DNA of 64,000 bases from Variovorax brevis (lineage in GTDB: Bacteria > Pseudomonadota > Gammaproteobacteria > Burkholderiales > Burkholderiaceae_C): NCBI RefSeq assembly GCF_030317105.1, contig NZ_JASZYG010000008.1, positions 186,001-250,000 on the forward strand, written 5' to 3'. Position numbers and translations under genes: made by a program. Position 1 is the stretch's first letter. Each line of letters starts with the position of its first letter. The notes beneath the pieces were generated by a model. It made no database searches and was not told the origin of the DNA. It was given only the letters and a program-made list of their open reading frames with translations. This document shows, one piece after another, positions 46,010 through 54,855 of this stretch.

Positions 46010-46948
46010 ATCAAGCTACGCCACCTGCACTACTTCGTGAAGATCGTCGACGCCGGAAGCTTTTCGCGCGCGGCGACCACGGCCTTCGTGGCGCAGCCGG
46101 CGCTCAGCCAGCAGATGGCCGAACTCGAGAGCGAACTGGGCGTCACGCTCTTGCATCGCAGCGCGCGCGGCGTGCGACCCACGCAGGCCGGTGAAGTGCT
46201 CTACCGCGAAGCCACGCAGATCCTGCGCCGCGTGGAGCGCCTGCCCGAACTGGTGCGCTTCAGCGAAGGCGAGGTCGCCGGCCCGGTGAGCCTGGGCATG
46301 GCGTCCACGCTGGCATCGTTCCTCGCAGGCGACTTCATGGCCTGGTGCAAGACCCGGCTGCCCAAGGTGGCGCTGAGTTTCGTGACCGAGGACAGCGCCA
46401 CGCTCAAGGCGCGCCTGCTGGCGCATTCGCTGGACTTGGCAATCCTGTTCGACGAGCAGGATGCCCCGGCGGGCTTGGCGCGCGAGCCGCTGTTTCGGCA
46501 GCGACTCTTCCTGGTGGACCGCCAGCCCCTGCGCGGTCACCGCAAGAGCGTGCAGTTGCGCCATCTGGCGGGCCATCCGCTGATGCTGCCGGGGCAGGGC
46601 AACGCCACCCGCGCGCTCATCGACAGCCACTTCGCGCGCAGCGGCATCACGCCGAATGTCGCGGCCGAAGCCAACGTGCTGCCGAGCATGCTGTCGGCCG
46701 TGCTCTCGGGCTTGGGTGCGACCATCGTGCCCTTGGGCGAATTCACCGGCACGCCGTGGCAGGACGCGCTGGTCGCCACGCCGATCGATCCGCCGATCTA
46801 CCAGACGGCCTGCGCGATGTGGGCCACCGATGCGTCGTTGAGCAGCGCGGGCGAAGCGGTTCGCGCGCTGCTCGCGCCCTTCGCGCAGGGCGTGCAGCAA
46901 CGCAAGGCGCAGGCGGGCATGGCGCCGGTGGAAAGCGAAGAGGCTTAG
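46010..46948 (+). CDS. LysR-family regulator, non-canonical start
   Basis: The regulator (312 residues from this start) has a LysR helix-turn-helix beginning KLRHLHYFVKIVDAGSFSRAA and a normal effector domain. In frame the first conventional start is GTG at 46037, which would lose the first nine family residues; between the upstream stop (45974) and it there is no ATG, GTG or TTG. The expected first codon is ATC at 46010, eight bases after GAGGAG. So translation starts at a rare codon or the base is a sequencing error. The gene leads into the AtuA/TctC operon on the same strand. Confidence 0.82.
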   Translation: MKLRHLHYFVKIVDAGSFSRAATTAFVAQPALSQQMAELESELGVTLLHRSARGVRPTQAGEVLYREATQILRRVERLPELVRFSEGEVAGPVSLGMASTLASFLAGDFMAWCKTRLPKVALSFVTEDSATLKARLLAHSLDLAILFDEQDAPAGLAREPLFRQRLFLVDRQPLRGHRKSVQLRHLAGHPLMLPGQGNATRALIDSHFARSGITPNVAAEANVLPSMLSAVLSGLGATIVPLGEFTGTPWQDALVATPIDPPIYQTACAMWATDASLSSAGEAVRALLAPFAQGVQQRKAQAGMAPVESEEA

Positions 46949-47041
46949 GGCACCGCTGAACGGCTCGTCGCGCATTCGCGTTCGCGCGGCTGCTGCGTTG
47001 CCCCGGAAGCAAGAGCTATCGGCTCAGCTTATAGCTGGATA

Positions 47042-47061
47042 CCAAAGCAATATTTGTTTGG
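47042..47061. promoter_or_regulatory. Dyad upstream of AtuA-DUF4387 gene
   Basis: CCAAA (47042-47046) and TTTGG (47057-47061) form a dyad with a 10-base AT-rich spacer, about 80 bases before the fused gene and just after the LysR regulator. The position and AT-richness resemble a LysR activation site, but the match is short. Confidence 0.3.
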
Positions 47062-47141
47062 CGGAGCCGCAACTGCGACAGTCCCTCCACCCCTCAACCA
47101 AGCGGCATGTTCGCCGCATCCAACAGACTGGAGCAAACGGC

Positions 47142-49223
47142 ATGGCCGAGCTGACTTATCGCGTGGTGTCCGCCTGTGGCGCACTGGGCTACGGATTTCC
47201 GGGAGCGTCGCTGCAAGCGGCAATCAAGGGCAGGGTGGACGCCATCGTGTCCGATGCCGGCTCCATGGACGCCGGGCCCTATTACCTGGGCACCGGCCAG
47301 GAATATTTCGAGCGCGAGGCGGTCAAGGCCGACTTCACGCTCATGGTCGAAGCGGCCCGCCAGACCGGCGCGCCGGTCATCCTGGGCAGCTGCGGCATGG
47401 CCGGTGGCCGCCGCAACCTGGAATGGATGCTCGAAGTGGCGAAGGAAGTCTTCGCCGAGCAGGGCGTGAGCGACGCGAAGGTCGCGGTGATCCACTCCGA
47501 CCTCGATCCCGAGGTGGTGGTGCGCGAGTTGCGCGCCGGCGCGTTGCTGCCGACCGGCGTGGGCCCTGAACTGAGCGAAGAGGCGCTGCGCGAAAGCACC
47601 ATCGTCGGGCAGATGGGCATCCACCCCATCATCCGCGCACTGGAAAACGGCGCGCAGTACGTGTTTGCCGGACGCGCCTGCGACATCGCGCTGTTCGCGG
47701 CCGACATGGTCCGCCGCGGCATCGACCCCGGCATCGCCTACCACGTGGGTCACGTGCTGGAGTGCGGCGCGCTGGCGTGCGATCCGGGCTCGCCCTCGGA
47801 CTGCCTGGTGGCCGAGATCCATGACGACGGCTCCGCGCTGTTCATCGCACCCAACCCCGACCGCCGCTGCACGCCGTATTCGATCGCTTCGCATTCGCTG
47901 TACGAAGAAAGCCATCCGCAGTTGCAGTTCTATCCGGAGGGCGTGCTGGTGATGGAGCACACCGAGTTCTTCGCGCGCGACGCGCGCACTGCAGGCATTC
48001 GCAAGAGCGCGTTCGTGCATGCCGGCAAGCCCTGGCCGCTGAGCATCAAGCTCGAAGGCGCACGACGCCTGGGCGCGCGCAAGGTCTCGCTGCTGCACAT
48101 CGACCCGGCCGACGTGGCCGCGCTGCCACCCGAGGTGCTGGTGTACGGACGCAACGGCGTGCAGGTTGCGCCGGTGCAAGACGGCGAGCGCGAGCTGGGC
48201 ATCATCATCGAGACTACCGCCGCCACGCAGGAAGACGCCGCCGCTTTGGCCAGCCTGCTCACGCACTACCTCATCCACTACGGTTATCCGGGGCGCAAGG
48301 CCACGGCGGGCAACATCGCCTATCCGCTCTCGCCGAATCTGGTGAGCTTCGCGCGGCCCGATGGCAGTTTCGGCGCCATCGTGCCCAGCGGCACGCGCGA
48401 CCCTGTCTTCTTCGCCAACTACGGGAAGGTCAAGGCCGCGGTGATCGGCTTGATCGAAGCGCAGTTTCCGGATGTGCTGGCCAGGGCCACGTATCGCATC
48501 ATCGACGCCGATGCCGCGCATCCGGCCGTGCTGGTTCGCACCATCGGGCGCGACAGCACCGAGTTGGCCGAGCGGCATGCCGCCGAGGTGAAAGCGGTGA
48601 CGCGCCTGGCCGAGCCGCTGCCGGGCTCGCTCGTCGGCCTCGATGCCCCCGATGCCTACGAGTGGTCGCTCTATCACCTGCTGCAAAACGAAGAGGTGAT
48701 CCGCATCAACATGTTCCCCATCACCTACTTCCGTGCCGACGGCGCAAACTGGGTGAAGGAGGGCACGGACCGCGCGCGTTACTTCGATGTCGGCCTCAAG
48801 GACCATGCCGGCAGCATCGACGACCGCACGCTATCGCTCATCGCCGACGCGCCGCCTGGCGAGCCGCTGCACGCCGAGCATCGCCTGCTGGACATGGCGG
48901 TGGTCATTCGCAGCAAGGACGCGGGCATCAACCGCCTGACCTTCGACATCGTCTTCAACTCCGCCGCCGACTACGACGCCGCGCTGCGCTCCAACGTCTT
49001 CCACAAGGGCAACGTGGCCAAGCTGTTGCAACTCGATCCCTCGCGCGTGGTGGGCACCTATTTCGTCGACACCTGCAACGCGATCAAGCTCACCATCGAC
49101 CGTCCCAACATCTCCGCGTCGCCCGACGAGCGCGACGTGTTCGGCGCGCAGCAGCAGTCGCGCATCGAGCGCCTGTCGGTGCCGGTGTTCGCCCATCGAT
49201 TGGCGTTGGCTTCGGCGCTTTGA
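47142..49223 (+). CDS. AtuA (DUF1446)-DUF4387 fusion protein
   Basis: The 693-residue protein is a DUF1446/AtuA-type protein (N-terminal about 450 residues; SACGALGYGFPGAS, IVSDAGSMDAGPYYLG, GRACDIALFAADM) fused to a C-terminal DUF4387 domain (about 580-690; VIRSKDAGINRLTFDIVF, VFGAQQQ). Family members appear in terpene and organic-acid degradation operons but have no proven reaction. ATG at 47142 follows TGGAGC. The gene is followed at 44 bases by a TctC receptor and then by separate versions of both domains, so this operon contains the fused and the split form. Confidence 0.85.
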   Translation: MAELTYRVVSACGALGYGFPGASLQAAIKGRVDAIVSDAGSMDAGPYYLGTGQEYFEREAVKADFTLMVEAARQTGAPVILGSCGMAGGRRNLEWMLEVAKEVFAEQGVSDAKVAVIHSDLDPEVVVRELRAGALLPTGVGPELSEEALRESTIVGQMGIHPIIRALENGAQYVFAGRACDIALFAADMVRRGIDPGIAYHVGHVLECGALACDPGSPSDCLVAEIHDDGSALFIAPNPDRRCTPYSIASHSLYEESHPQLQFYPEGVLVMEHTEFFARDARTAGIRKSAFVHAGKPWPLSIKLEGARRLGARKVSLLHIDPADVAALPPEVLVYGRNGVQVAPVQDGERELGIIIETTAATQEDAAALASLLTHYLIHYGYPGRKATAGNIAYPLSPNLVSFARPDGSFGAIVPSGTRDPVFFANYGKVKAAVIGLIEAQFPDVLARATYRIIDADAAHPAVLVRTIGRDSTELAERHAAEVKAVTRLAEPLPGSLVGLDAPDAYEWSLYHLLQNEEVIRINMFPITYFRADGANWVKEGTDRARYFDVGLKDHAGSIDDRTLSLIADAPPGEPLHAEHRLLDMAVVIRSKDAGINRLTFDIVFNSAADYDAALRSNVFHKGNVAKLLQLDPSRVVGTYFVDTCNAIKLTIDRPNISASPDERDVFGAQQQSRIERLSVPVFAHRLALASAL

Positions 49224-49267
49224 AGCCGAGAGCAGCTCAACAAGAAATCAACGCAAGGAGACTCTTC

Positions 49268-50248
49268 ATGCACCTGTCCCGCCGCGAACTCATCGCGACC
49301 TTGGCCGGCGCCGCGTGCATGGGCACATGGCCTGCTCGTGCCGCGGAGGCCTATCCCAACAAGGCGGTGAAGCTCATCGTGGCCTTCGCGCCCGGCACGG
49401 GCAGCGACGCGCTGGCGCGCATCGTGGTCAACGCCATGACGCCCTTGCTGGGCCAGCCCATCATCGTGGACAACCGCAGCGGCGCCGGTGGCGCGCTCGG
49501 CACGGAGCAGGGCGCGCGATCGCCCGCTGATGGCTACACGCTCACGCTGGTCACCACCAGCACGCTGCTGACCACGCCCTTGATCAATGCCAACGTGCAC
49601 TACCGCGCGGAGAAGGACTTCGTGCCCGTGGCCGGCATCGCGCGCAGCCCCTTCGTGATCCTGACCGCCGACACCCCCGGCGCACCGCGCACGCTGGCCG
49701 AACTGGCACGCCGACTGGAAAAGGATGGCGGCTCCTTCGGCTCGGCCGGCGTGGGCACCATCACGCATCTTGCGTCAGAGCTCTTTCTCAAGCGCGCCAA
49801 CGTGAAGGCGGTGCATGTGCCGTATCGGGGCAGCACCGCCGCGCTCACCGATGTGGCTGGCGGCCAACTGCTGTTCGGCTGCGACACGCTGGTGGCCGCG
49901 TTGCCACTGGTGCGCGGCAACCGGCTGCGCGCGCTGGCCGTGACCAGTGCCGAGCGCCTGCCCGCACTGCCGCAGGTGCCGACGGTCGCCGAGGCGCTGC
50001 TGCCGGGCTTCCAGGTATCGGCCTGGTGGGGCATTGCGGCGCCTGCCGGCACGCCCGCCGATGTGGTGCAGCGCCTGTCGCAGGCCGCGCAGCAGGCGCT
50101 GGGTACGCCGGAGGTCAAGAGCCAGTTTGCGGCGCAGCTCGTCGATCCCATGCCGCTGGGTGCCGCAGCCTTCGATGCACTGATCCGCTCCGAGTTGCCA
50201 GGCTGGACCGACTTCGTGCGCCAGACCGGCATCCGCGTCGAGTCCTGA
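49268..50248 (+). CDS. TctC/Bug-family periplasmic substrate-binding protein (3)
   Basis: The 326-residue receptor has a twin-arginine-type signal (LSRRELIATLAGAA) of about 26 residues, then YPNKAVKLIVAFAPGTG and the ligand loop NRSGAGGALGTEQGA. It is embedded between the fused AtuA-DUF4387 gene and the split AtuA gene, all on the same strand with gaps under 45 bases, so it is the uptake receptor of this operon. No TctAB permease genes are present. The ligand is likely a carboxylic acid. Confidence 0.92.
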   Translation: MHLSRRELIATLAGAACMGTWPARAAEAYPNKAVKLIVAFAPGTGSDALARIVVNAMTPLLGQPIIVDNRSGAGGALGTEQGARSPADGYTLTLVTTSTLLTTPLINANVHYRAEKDFVPVAGIARSPFVILTADTPGAPRTLAELARRLEKDGGSFGSAGVGTITHLASELFLKRANVKAVHVPYRGSTAALTDVAGGQLLFGCDTLVAALPLVRGNRLRALAVTSAERLPALPQVPTVAEALLPGFQVSAWWGIAAPAGTPADVVQRLSQAAQQALGTPEVKSQFAAQLVDPMPLGAAAFDALIRSELPGWTDFVRQTGIRVES

Positions 50249-50270
50249 ACAACAGAAAAGACTTTCCTTC

Positions 50271-51635
50271 ATGTCCGAAGAACTTCGCATCGTCGCCCTC
50301 AACGGTTGCCTGGGCTATGGCTTCGATCCGCAGAGCCTGGCGCTGGGCGCCGAGGTCTCGCCCCACATGTACGGTGCCGATGCAGGCTCCACCGACGCCG
50401 GGCCCTATTACCTTGGCAGCGGCACCTCGATGGTCCGGCGCGAGCAGATCCGCCGCGATCTTTCCATTGCCCTGCCGCAAGCACGCCGCAGCGGCGTGCC
50501 CCTGGTGATCGGCTCGGCCGGCATCGCGGGGGGCGAACCCAACCTGCAACTGGTGCGCGAGATCCTGCTCGAATGCGCGCACGAGCAAGGGCTGCACTTT
50601 CGCCTCGCGACCATTCATTCCGAAATCGATCCCTCGGTGGTGCTCGATGCATTGGGCAGCGATGGCATTCAACCCATGCCGGGCGTGCCGGCACTCACGG
50701 AGTCAGACGTGCGCGACAGCGTGCGCATCGTCGGCCAGATGGGCACCGAACCGTTTGCTGAAGCGCTGGCCGCCGGTGCCGACGTGGTGCTGGCCGGCCG
50801 CGCATGCGACACCGCGATCTATGCAGCGTTGCCCATCTCGCGCGGCTACGACCCCGCGCTGGCGCTGCACCTGGCCAAGATCATGGAATGCGGCGCGCAG
50901 TGCGCCGTGCCGCAGGGCACCAACGATTGCCTGCTGGGCGTGCTGCGCCGCGACCACTTCCTCGTGCGTCCGCTGGCGCCGCATCGCGTGTGCACCGTCG
51001 AATCCGTGGCGGCGCACACCATGTACGAGCAGAACGATCCGCTGTGGCTGCACGAGCCCGAAGGTCGCGTCGACATGCGCGACGCGCAGTTCGAGCAAGT
51101 GGATGCGCAGACGGTGCGTGTGTCGGGCTCGCGCTTCCTGCCAACGCCGCAGCTCATGATCAAGCTCGAAGGCGCTCGCCGCGCGGGCTACCGCGCCTTC
51201 ACGCTGGCCGGCGTGCGCGATGCGAATGTCATCGCGAACCTCGATTGCATCGAAGCCTCGGTGCGCGCGGCCGTGCGCAGCAACCTGCCGGCTTCGGTCG
51301 ACGATGCCGACTATCAGTTGGCCTTCAGGTTCTACGGCCGCGACGCGGTGCTGGGCCCGCGCGAGCCGCAGCGCCATCAGTTGCCGCACGAGGTGGGGCT
51401 GCTCATTGAAGTGGTGGCGGCCACGCAGCCGCTGGCCAGCCATGTGCTGTCGCTGGCGCGCTCGTCCACGCTGCATTGCGGCTTTCCGGGCCGCAAGACC
51501 ACGGCCGGCAACCTGGCTTTTCCCTTCTCGCCGTCCGACGTTGCCGCCGGCGAGGTGTTCGAGTTCAGCATCTACCACCTCATGCGCACGCTCGACCAGC
51601 GCAAGTTGTTCCCCATCGACATGGAGCGCGTGTGA
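50271..51635 (+). CDS. AtuA (DUF1446) family protein, stand-alone
   Basis: This 454-residue protein aligns with the N-terminal part of the upstream fused protein (NGCLGYGFDPQS, DAGSTDAGPYYLG, VLAGRACDTAIYAAL, GFPGRKTTAGNLAFPF) and ends where the fusion continues into its extra region. It starts at 50271, 22 bases after the TctC stop, and its TGA overlaps the DUF4387 gene start (TGATG). It probably forms a two-subunit equivalent of the fused protein with that gene product. The reaction is unknown. Confidence 0.87.
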   Translation: MSEELRIVALNGCLGYGFDPQSLALGAEVSPHMYGADAGSTDAGPYYLGSGTSMVRREQIRRDLSIALPQARRSGVPLVIGSAGIAGGEPNLQLVREILLECAHEQGLHFRLATIHSEIDPSVVLDALGSDGIQPMPGVPALTESDVRDSVRIVGQMGTEPFAEALAAGADVVLAGRACDTAIYAALPISRGYDPALALHLAKIMECGAQCAVPQGTNDCLLGVLRRDHFLVRPLAPHRVCTVESVAAHTMYEQNDPLWLHEPEGRVDMRDAQFEQVDAQTVRVSGSRFLPTPQLMIKLEGARRAGYRAFTLAGVRDANVIANLDCIEASVRAAVRSNLPASVDDADYQLAFRFYGRDAVLGPREPQRHQLPHEVGLLIEVVAATQPLASHVLSLARSSTLHCGFPGRKTTAGNLAFPFSPSDVAAGEVFEFSIYHLMRTLDQRKLFPIDMERV

Positions 51636-51958
51636 TGTCAGCCACCACCCTTGGACAACTGGCCAGCGTGCTGCGCAGCAAGAACGCAGGGCCTTTCCAG
51701 ATCACCATCGACCTGATGTTCGGCGACGCCGCGGCCTACGCGCGTGTGCTGGGATCCGGCGTGTTGAATGCTGCGACCGTCGCAAGGCTCTATCAAGTGG
51801 ATGCGGCGCAGGTGTCGATCATTCCCTTCGAGCGCGTGTTCTCCATTGAGGTGACCGTTGCGCGCACCTCGGGCACACGCGGCAGCGGCTCGGCCTTCGA
51901 TCGCGACGTGTACGGCGCGCAGCAGCACGGTCCGCTTGCGGCGCTTGAACTGTCGTAA
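51635..51958 (+). CDS. DUF4387 family protein, stand-alone
   Basis: The 107-residue protein corresponds to the C-terminal domain of the upstream fusion: VLRSKNAGPFQITIDLMF, FSIEVTVARTSG and DVYGAQQHGPL match VIRSKDAGINRLTFDIVF and VFGAQQQ. Its ATG overlaps the AtuA stop by one base, indicating strict co-translation and a fixed subunit ratio. No signal peptide or membrane segment. Function is unknown; the tight pairing with AtuA-type proteins is the main clue. Confidence 0.85.
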   Translation: MSATTLGQLASVLRSKNAGPFQITIDLMFGDAAAYARVLGSGVLNAATVARLYQVDAAQVSIIPFERVFSIEVTVARTSGTRGSGSAFDRDVYGAQQHGPLAALELS

Positions 51959-51991
51959 GAAAACCTTCCTCCCGACGCGAGGCACACGGCC

Positions 51992-53083
51992 ATGAACGCA
52001 AGCCTGAGCATCAGTTGCCCGCTGCCACGGCAGGCCGTGATGGCATGCCCTGGAATTCCATCGGGCCGCTACAGCAACCGTGACGTGCGGCCAGCGGAAC
52101 GCTTCGACCACTGGCACGCCTACATGGCCGGCGTGTACGACACCGCGCGCATGCCGGGTGCACCAGGCGAAACACCAAGCGAAGAGGCGATCGAATCCTC
52201 CCAATGGATCTTCGATGGGCTGCTGATGGTCTCGGGCCGCTACGCCGACCTGCACATGAGTCGCGACCAGCGGCGGCTGCGTGCCGATCCGTTCGACCAC
52301 TACGCCGTGTTGGTGCGCCCTTCAGGCAGCCAGCGTATCGACGTCGATGGCGTGCAGACGCATGCAGGTGCGATGCAGCCCGTGCTGCTGGACATGGCCA
52401 GGCCCTTCAGCGTGGAATGGGACAGCGGGCCGGGCACGACGCTGTACCTTCAGCGCGCCGCGCTGGATGCGCTGCTGCCACGCGCGCTTGACCTGCACGG
52501 CGTGCGCTTGAACGGCGCGAGCGCCAGGCTGCTTGCGGAGCATCTGATTTCGCTCGAACGGCACCTGCCTTCCATGTCCGCCGAGTCGGCGCCGGGTGCG
52601 CGGCGCGCAACGCTGCATCTGCTGGCGGCAAGCCTCGCGCCGTCGGTGCAATCGCTGGGGCTGGCGCGACCGGCATCGGATTTCGGCCTGAGCCAGATGA
52701 TGCGGCGTCATGTCGATGCACACCTCAAGGATGCGCAACTCACTGCCGAAAAGCTGTGCCGGCAATTCGGCGTGTCGCGCTCCACGCTCTACCGGATTTT
52801 CGAGCCCATGGGCGGTGTGTCGACGTACATCAAGCGCCGGCGGCTCGCGCGCATCCACGCCATGCTGGCGCAGCCTGAGCAGCGGCAGTACATCGGTCGC
52901 ATTGCACAAGACTTCGGCTTCACCAGCGCGGCGCACTTCAGTCGTGCCTTCCTCGAGGCTTTCGGTTATCGACCGCGCGAGGCGCCGCAGCGCGCCTGTG
53001 CGCCCACGTCGCGCCAGCGGGCGGGCCACGCCTGGGAAGCGCAGGGCTTTCGTGCCTGGATCGATGCGATGGGCATGGGCTGA
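51992..53083 (+). CDS. AraC-family regulator (paralogue 1)
   Basis: The 363-residue protein has an AraC_binding_2-like ligand domain (about residues 30-220; FDHYAVLVRPSG) and a C-terminal double helix-turn-helix (SRSTLYRIFEPMGGVSTYI, then RIAQDFGFTSAAHFSRAF). It resembles the genes at 56913 and 58061 through the distinctive STLYR-FEP-GGVS motif. It lies 33 bases after the DUF4387 gene on the same strand and may end the operon and control it. The start ATG is at 51992; residues 1-25 are not conserved. Confidence 0.9.
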   Translation: MNASLSISCPLPRQAVMACPGIPSGRYSNRDVRPAERFDHWHAYMAGVYDTARMPGAPGETPSEEAIESSQWIFDGLLMVSGRYADLHMSRDQRRLRADPFDHYAVLVRPSGSQRIDVDGVQTHAGAMQPVLLDMARPFSVEWDSGPGTTLYLQRAALDALLPRALDLHGVRLNGASARLLAEHLISLERHLPSMSAESAPGARRATLHLLAASLAPSVQSLGLARPASDFGLSQMMRRHVDAHLKDAQLTAEKLCRQFGVSRSTLYRIFEPMGGVSTYIKRRRLARIHAMLAQPEQRQYIGRIAQDFGFTSAAHFSRAFLEAFGYRPREAPQRACAPTSRQRAGHAWEAQGFRAWIDAMGMG

Positions 53084-53268
53084 GGGGCGCCAGGCGGCGG
53101 AGCATTGCGGTTTCGGCACTGCACTGCAAGACCAGAGCGCATCGATCTTGGCGAGCGCGGCGGCCGAAGTGGTCAAACGCCTGACCATTTGGGACACAAG
53201 AGACGCTGAGTCAAAAAGTGGGATCGCCAGTCCACTCAATGTGGACGCGGCGCGAGACCATCGTGCTC

Positions 53269-53772
53269 ATGACACCGACCCAGATCCTTGCACTCGTCGC
53301 CTTGACCTTCTACGCGGTCTACAAGCAGTCGACTCGCCATGAAATCATCGGCAAGACCCGCTTCAAGCTTGCCGCCATCTATATCGGCGTGGGCCTTGTC
53401 ACCGGCGGCTTCTACTTGCCACCCAGTGCAACGGCGTGGTCTATTCTGGGTGGCAGTGTCCTGGCGAGCGTTCTGGTGGGCGTGGCGCGAGGGCGCCTCA
53501 GCAAGGTCTGGGCAGAGCCGGACGGGCGCATCCATTGCCAGGGCACGCCGCTCAGCATCGGCTTGTTCCTGGCCCTCATCGCCGCGAAGTACGCGCTCGG
53601 CGCGTGGCAGTACCTGACGCATCAACCCAGCGAGCACGGTGGCTTCGGCGAGGTGCTCGTCATGATTGGCCTGATGGTCGCGATGCAGGCGGAAATCATC
53701 TGGCGCCGGGCATTGGCATTGCGGAAAAGCATGAAGCCGACGCGCCGTGCGGAACTGGCCTTTCAGGAATGA
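53269..53772 (+). CDS. Small integral membrane protein, unknown function
   Basis: The 167-residue protein has about four hydrophobic segments (near residues 5-20, 28-48, 55-75 and 95-120), with a conserved-looking loop VAEPDGRIHCQGTPL written here as its central features. It resembles DUF1453/CcdC-like membrane proteins loosely, a weak call. Starts at 53218 and 53239 are also in frame; 53269 begins the first helix. It ends four bases before the P450 remnant. No neighbour gives a clear clue to function. Confidence 0.65.
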   Translation: MTPTQILALVALTFYAVYKQSTRHEIIGKTRFKLAAIYIGVGLVTGGFYLPPSATAWSILGGSVLASVLVGVARGRLSKVWAEPDGRIHCQGTPLSIGLFLALIAAKYALGAWQYLTHQPSEHGGFGEVLVMIGLMVAMQAEIIWRRALALRKSMKPTRRAELAFQE

Positions 53773-53776
53773 AGAC

Positions 53777-54015
53777 ATGACCACCACCGCCCAGCCCGCA
53801 GCGAGCGCCTCGACCTGCCCCTTCAGCCAACGCGCCGCCGACTTCGACCCCTTCAGCGACGGCTTCCAGCAAGACGCGCCCGAGTACCTGCGCTGGTCGC
53901 GCGAAGAGCGGTCGGTGTTCTTCAGCCCCGCGGGCCGGAACACTTGTGGGTCGAGTGGAATCCGAAGCTCAATCCACAAGCGCCGCGGGATGTGGCCTGC
54001 GTCTTAGCGAGTTGA
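53777..54015 (+). pseudogene. Remnant of a P450RhF-like (CYP116B) cytochrome P450
   Basis: The first part (53777 to about 53930) reads TCPFSQRAADFDPF and PEYLRWSREERSVFFSPA, which matches the N-terminus of CYP116B/P450RhF-type heme domains. It then joins, in another frame, to PEHLWVEWNPKLNPQ and a stop at 54013-54015, which matches the end of the same heme domain (GPDHVWVQWDPQANP in RhF, from memory). The middle, including the heme Cys loop, and the reductase part are gone. So it is an internal deletion, not a small gene. The join is abrupt near 53930. Confidence 0.75.
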
Positions 54016-54081
54016 TGGCGTCAAGCTCTCGCGCCTCGGCGCGCTGACGCCACGGCGTTCTGAAAAATCCTCCACACCGCA

Positions 54082-54738
54082 TCAGGGCTTGCGCACTGCC
54101 GGCGCGGACGAGTCGCCACCCACGAAGCCGAGCACAAGGCGCACCAGCGCGTCCTCGATGTCTGCGCGCTTGGCCGGTGAGTCGGACGCCGCCACCAGGC
54201 CATGCAACACTCCCGTCACCGCATGCGTCAGCACAAAGGCCTGCGCCGGCGTCATGGGCGCGACGACGCGGTCGCCGCCCACGATGCCTTGCGAACTCAG
54301 CATGGTGGTGATGTCCTTGAACATGGGATTCAGGCGCTTGCCGGTGCCCTTGATGAGTGCGTGTTCCATCAAGCGGCGATGCACGCGCTTGCGTCCACCG
54401 TACGCGCCCAGCACCGCCTGCACCAGCAAGCGCACGCGCTCGCCGGGCGCCTCGGGCGGCGGCCCGGTCAGCGAGCGCATCGCCTTGGCCGCGAGGCCAT
54501 CGAGTTCGCGCCGCATCAAGGCATCGAGGATGGCCTGCTTGTCCTTGAAGTACTGGTAGAGCGTGCCGATGCTGACCCCGGCCAGCTCGGCCACTGCATT
54601 GGTCTTGAGCGAAGCCACGTCGCCCTCGTCCAGCAGCCGCGAGGCCGCCTCCAATATGAGTTCGACCTTGTGCTGCGAGCGTGCCTGCTGCGGGTTGCGG
54701 CGCGCAACTGCTTGATCTTTATGGTTTTTTTCGGTCAT
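54082..54738 (-). CDS. TetR-family transcriptional repressor
   Basis: The 218-residue protein has a typical TetR N-terminal helix-turn-helix (KTNAVAELAGVSIGTLYQYFKDK, given in pieces, about residues 45-65) and a helical ligand domain. It is divergent from the Tat-exported hydrolase gene with a 117-base gap, the common arrangement for TetR repressors of an adjacent enzyme. The start MTEKNHKD at 54738 is favoured over a longer in-frame N-terminus. The inducer is unknown. Confidence 0.9.
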   Translation of the reverse strand: MTEKNHKDQAVARRNPQQARSQHKVELILEAASRLLDEGDVASLKTNAVAELAGVSIGTLYQYFKDKQAILDALMRRELDGLAAKAMRSLTGPPPEAPGERVRLLVQAVLGAYGGRKRVHRRLMEHALIKGTGKRLNPMFKDITTMLSSQGIVGGDRVVAPMTPAQAFVLTHAVTGVLHGLVAASDSPAKRADIEDALVRLVLGFVGGDSSAPAVRKP

Positions 54739-54855
54739 GGCGTGCGCCTTCGAACGCGAGTGGCAAAACATGAGGGTGACTCATATTATTTCCACATGGC
54801 GCCAAAGACACAACGGCGGCGCATTCATTCGACACCTTCAACGGAGACCAGAGCA

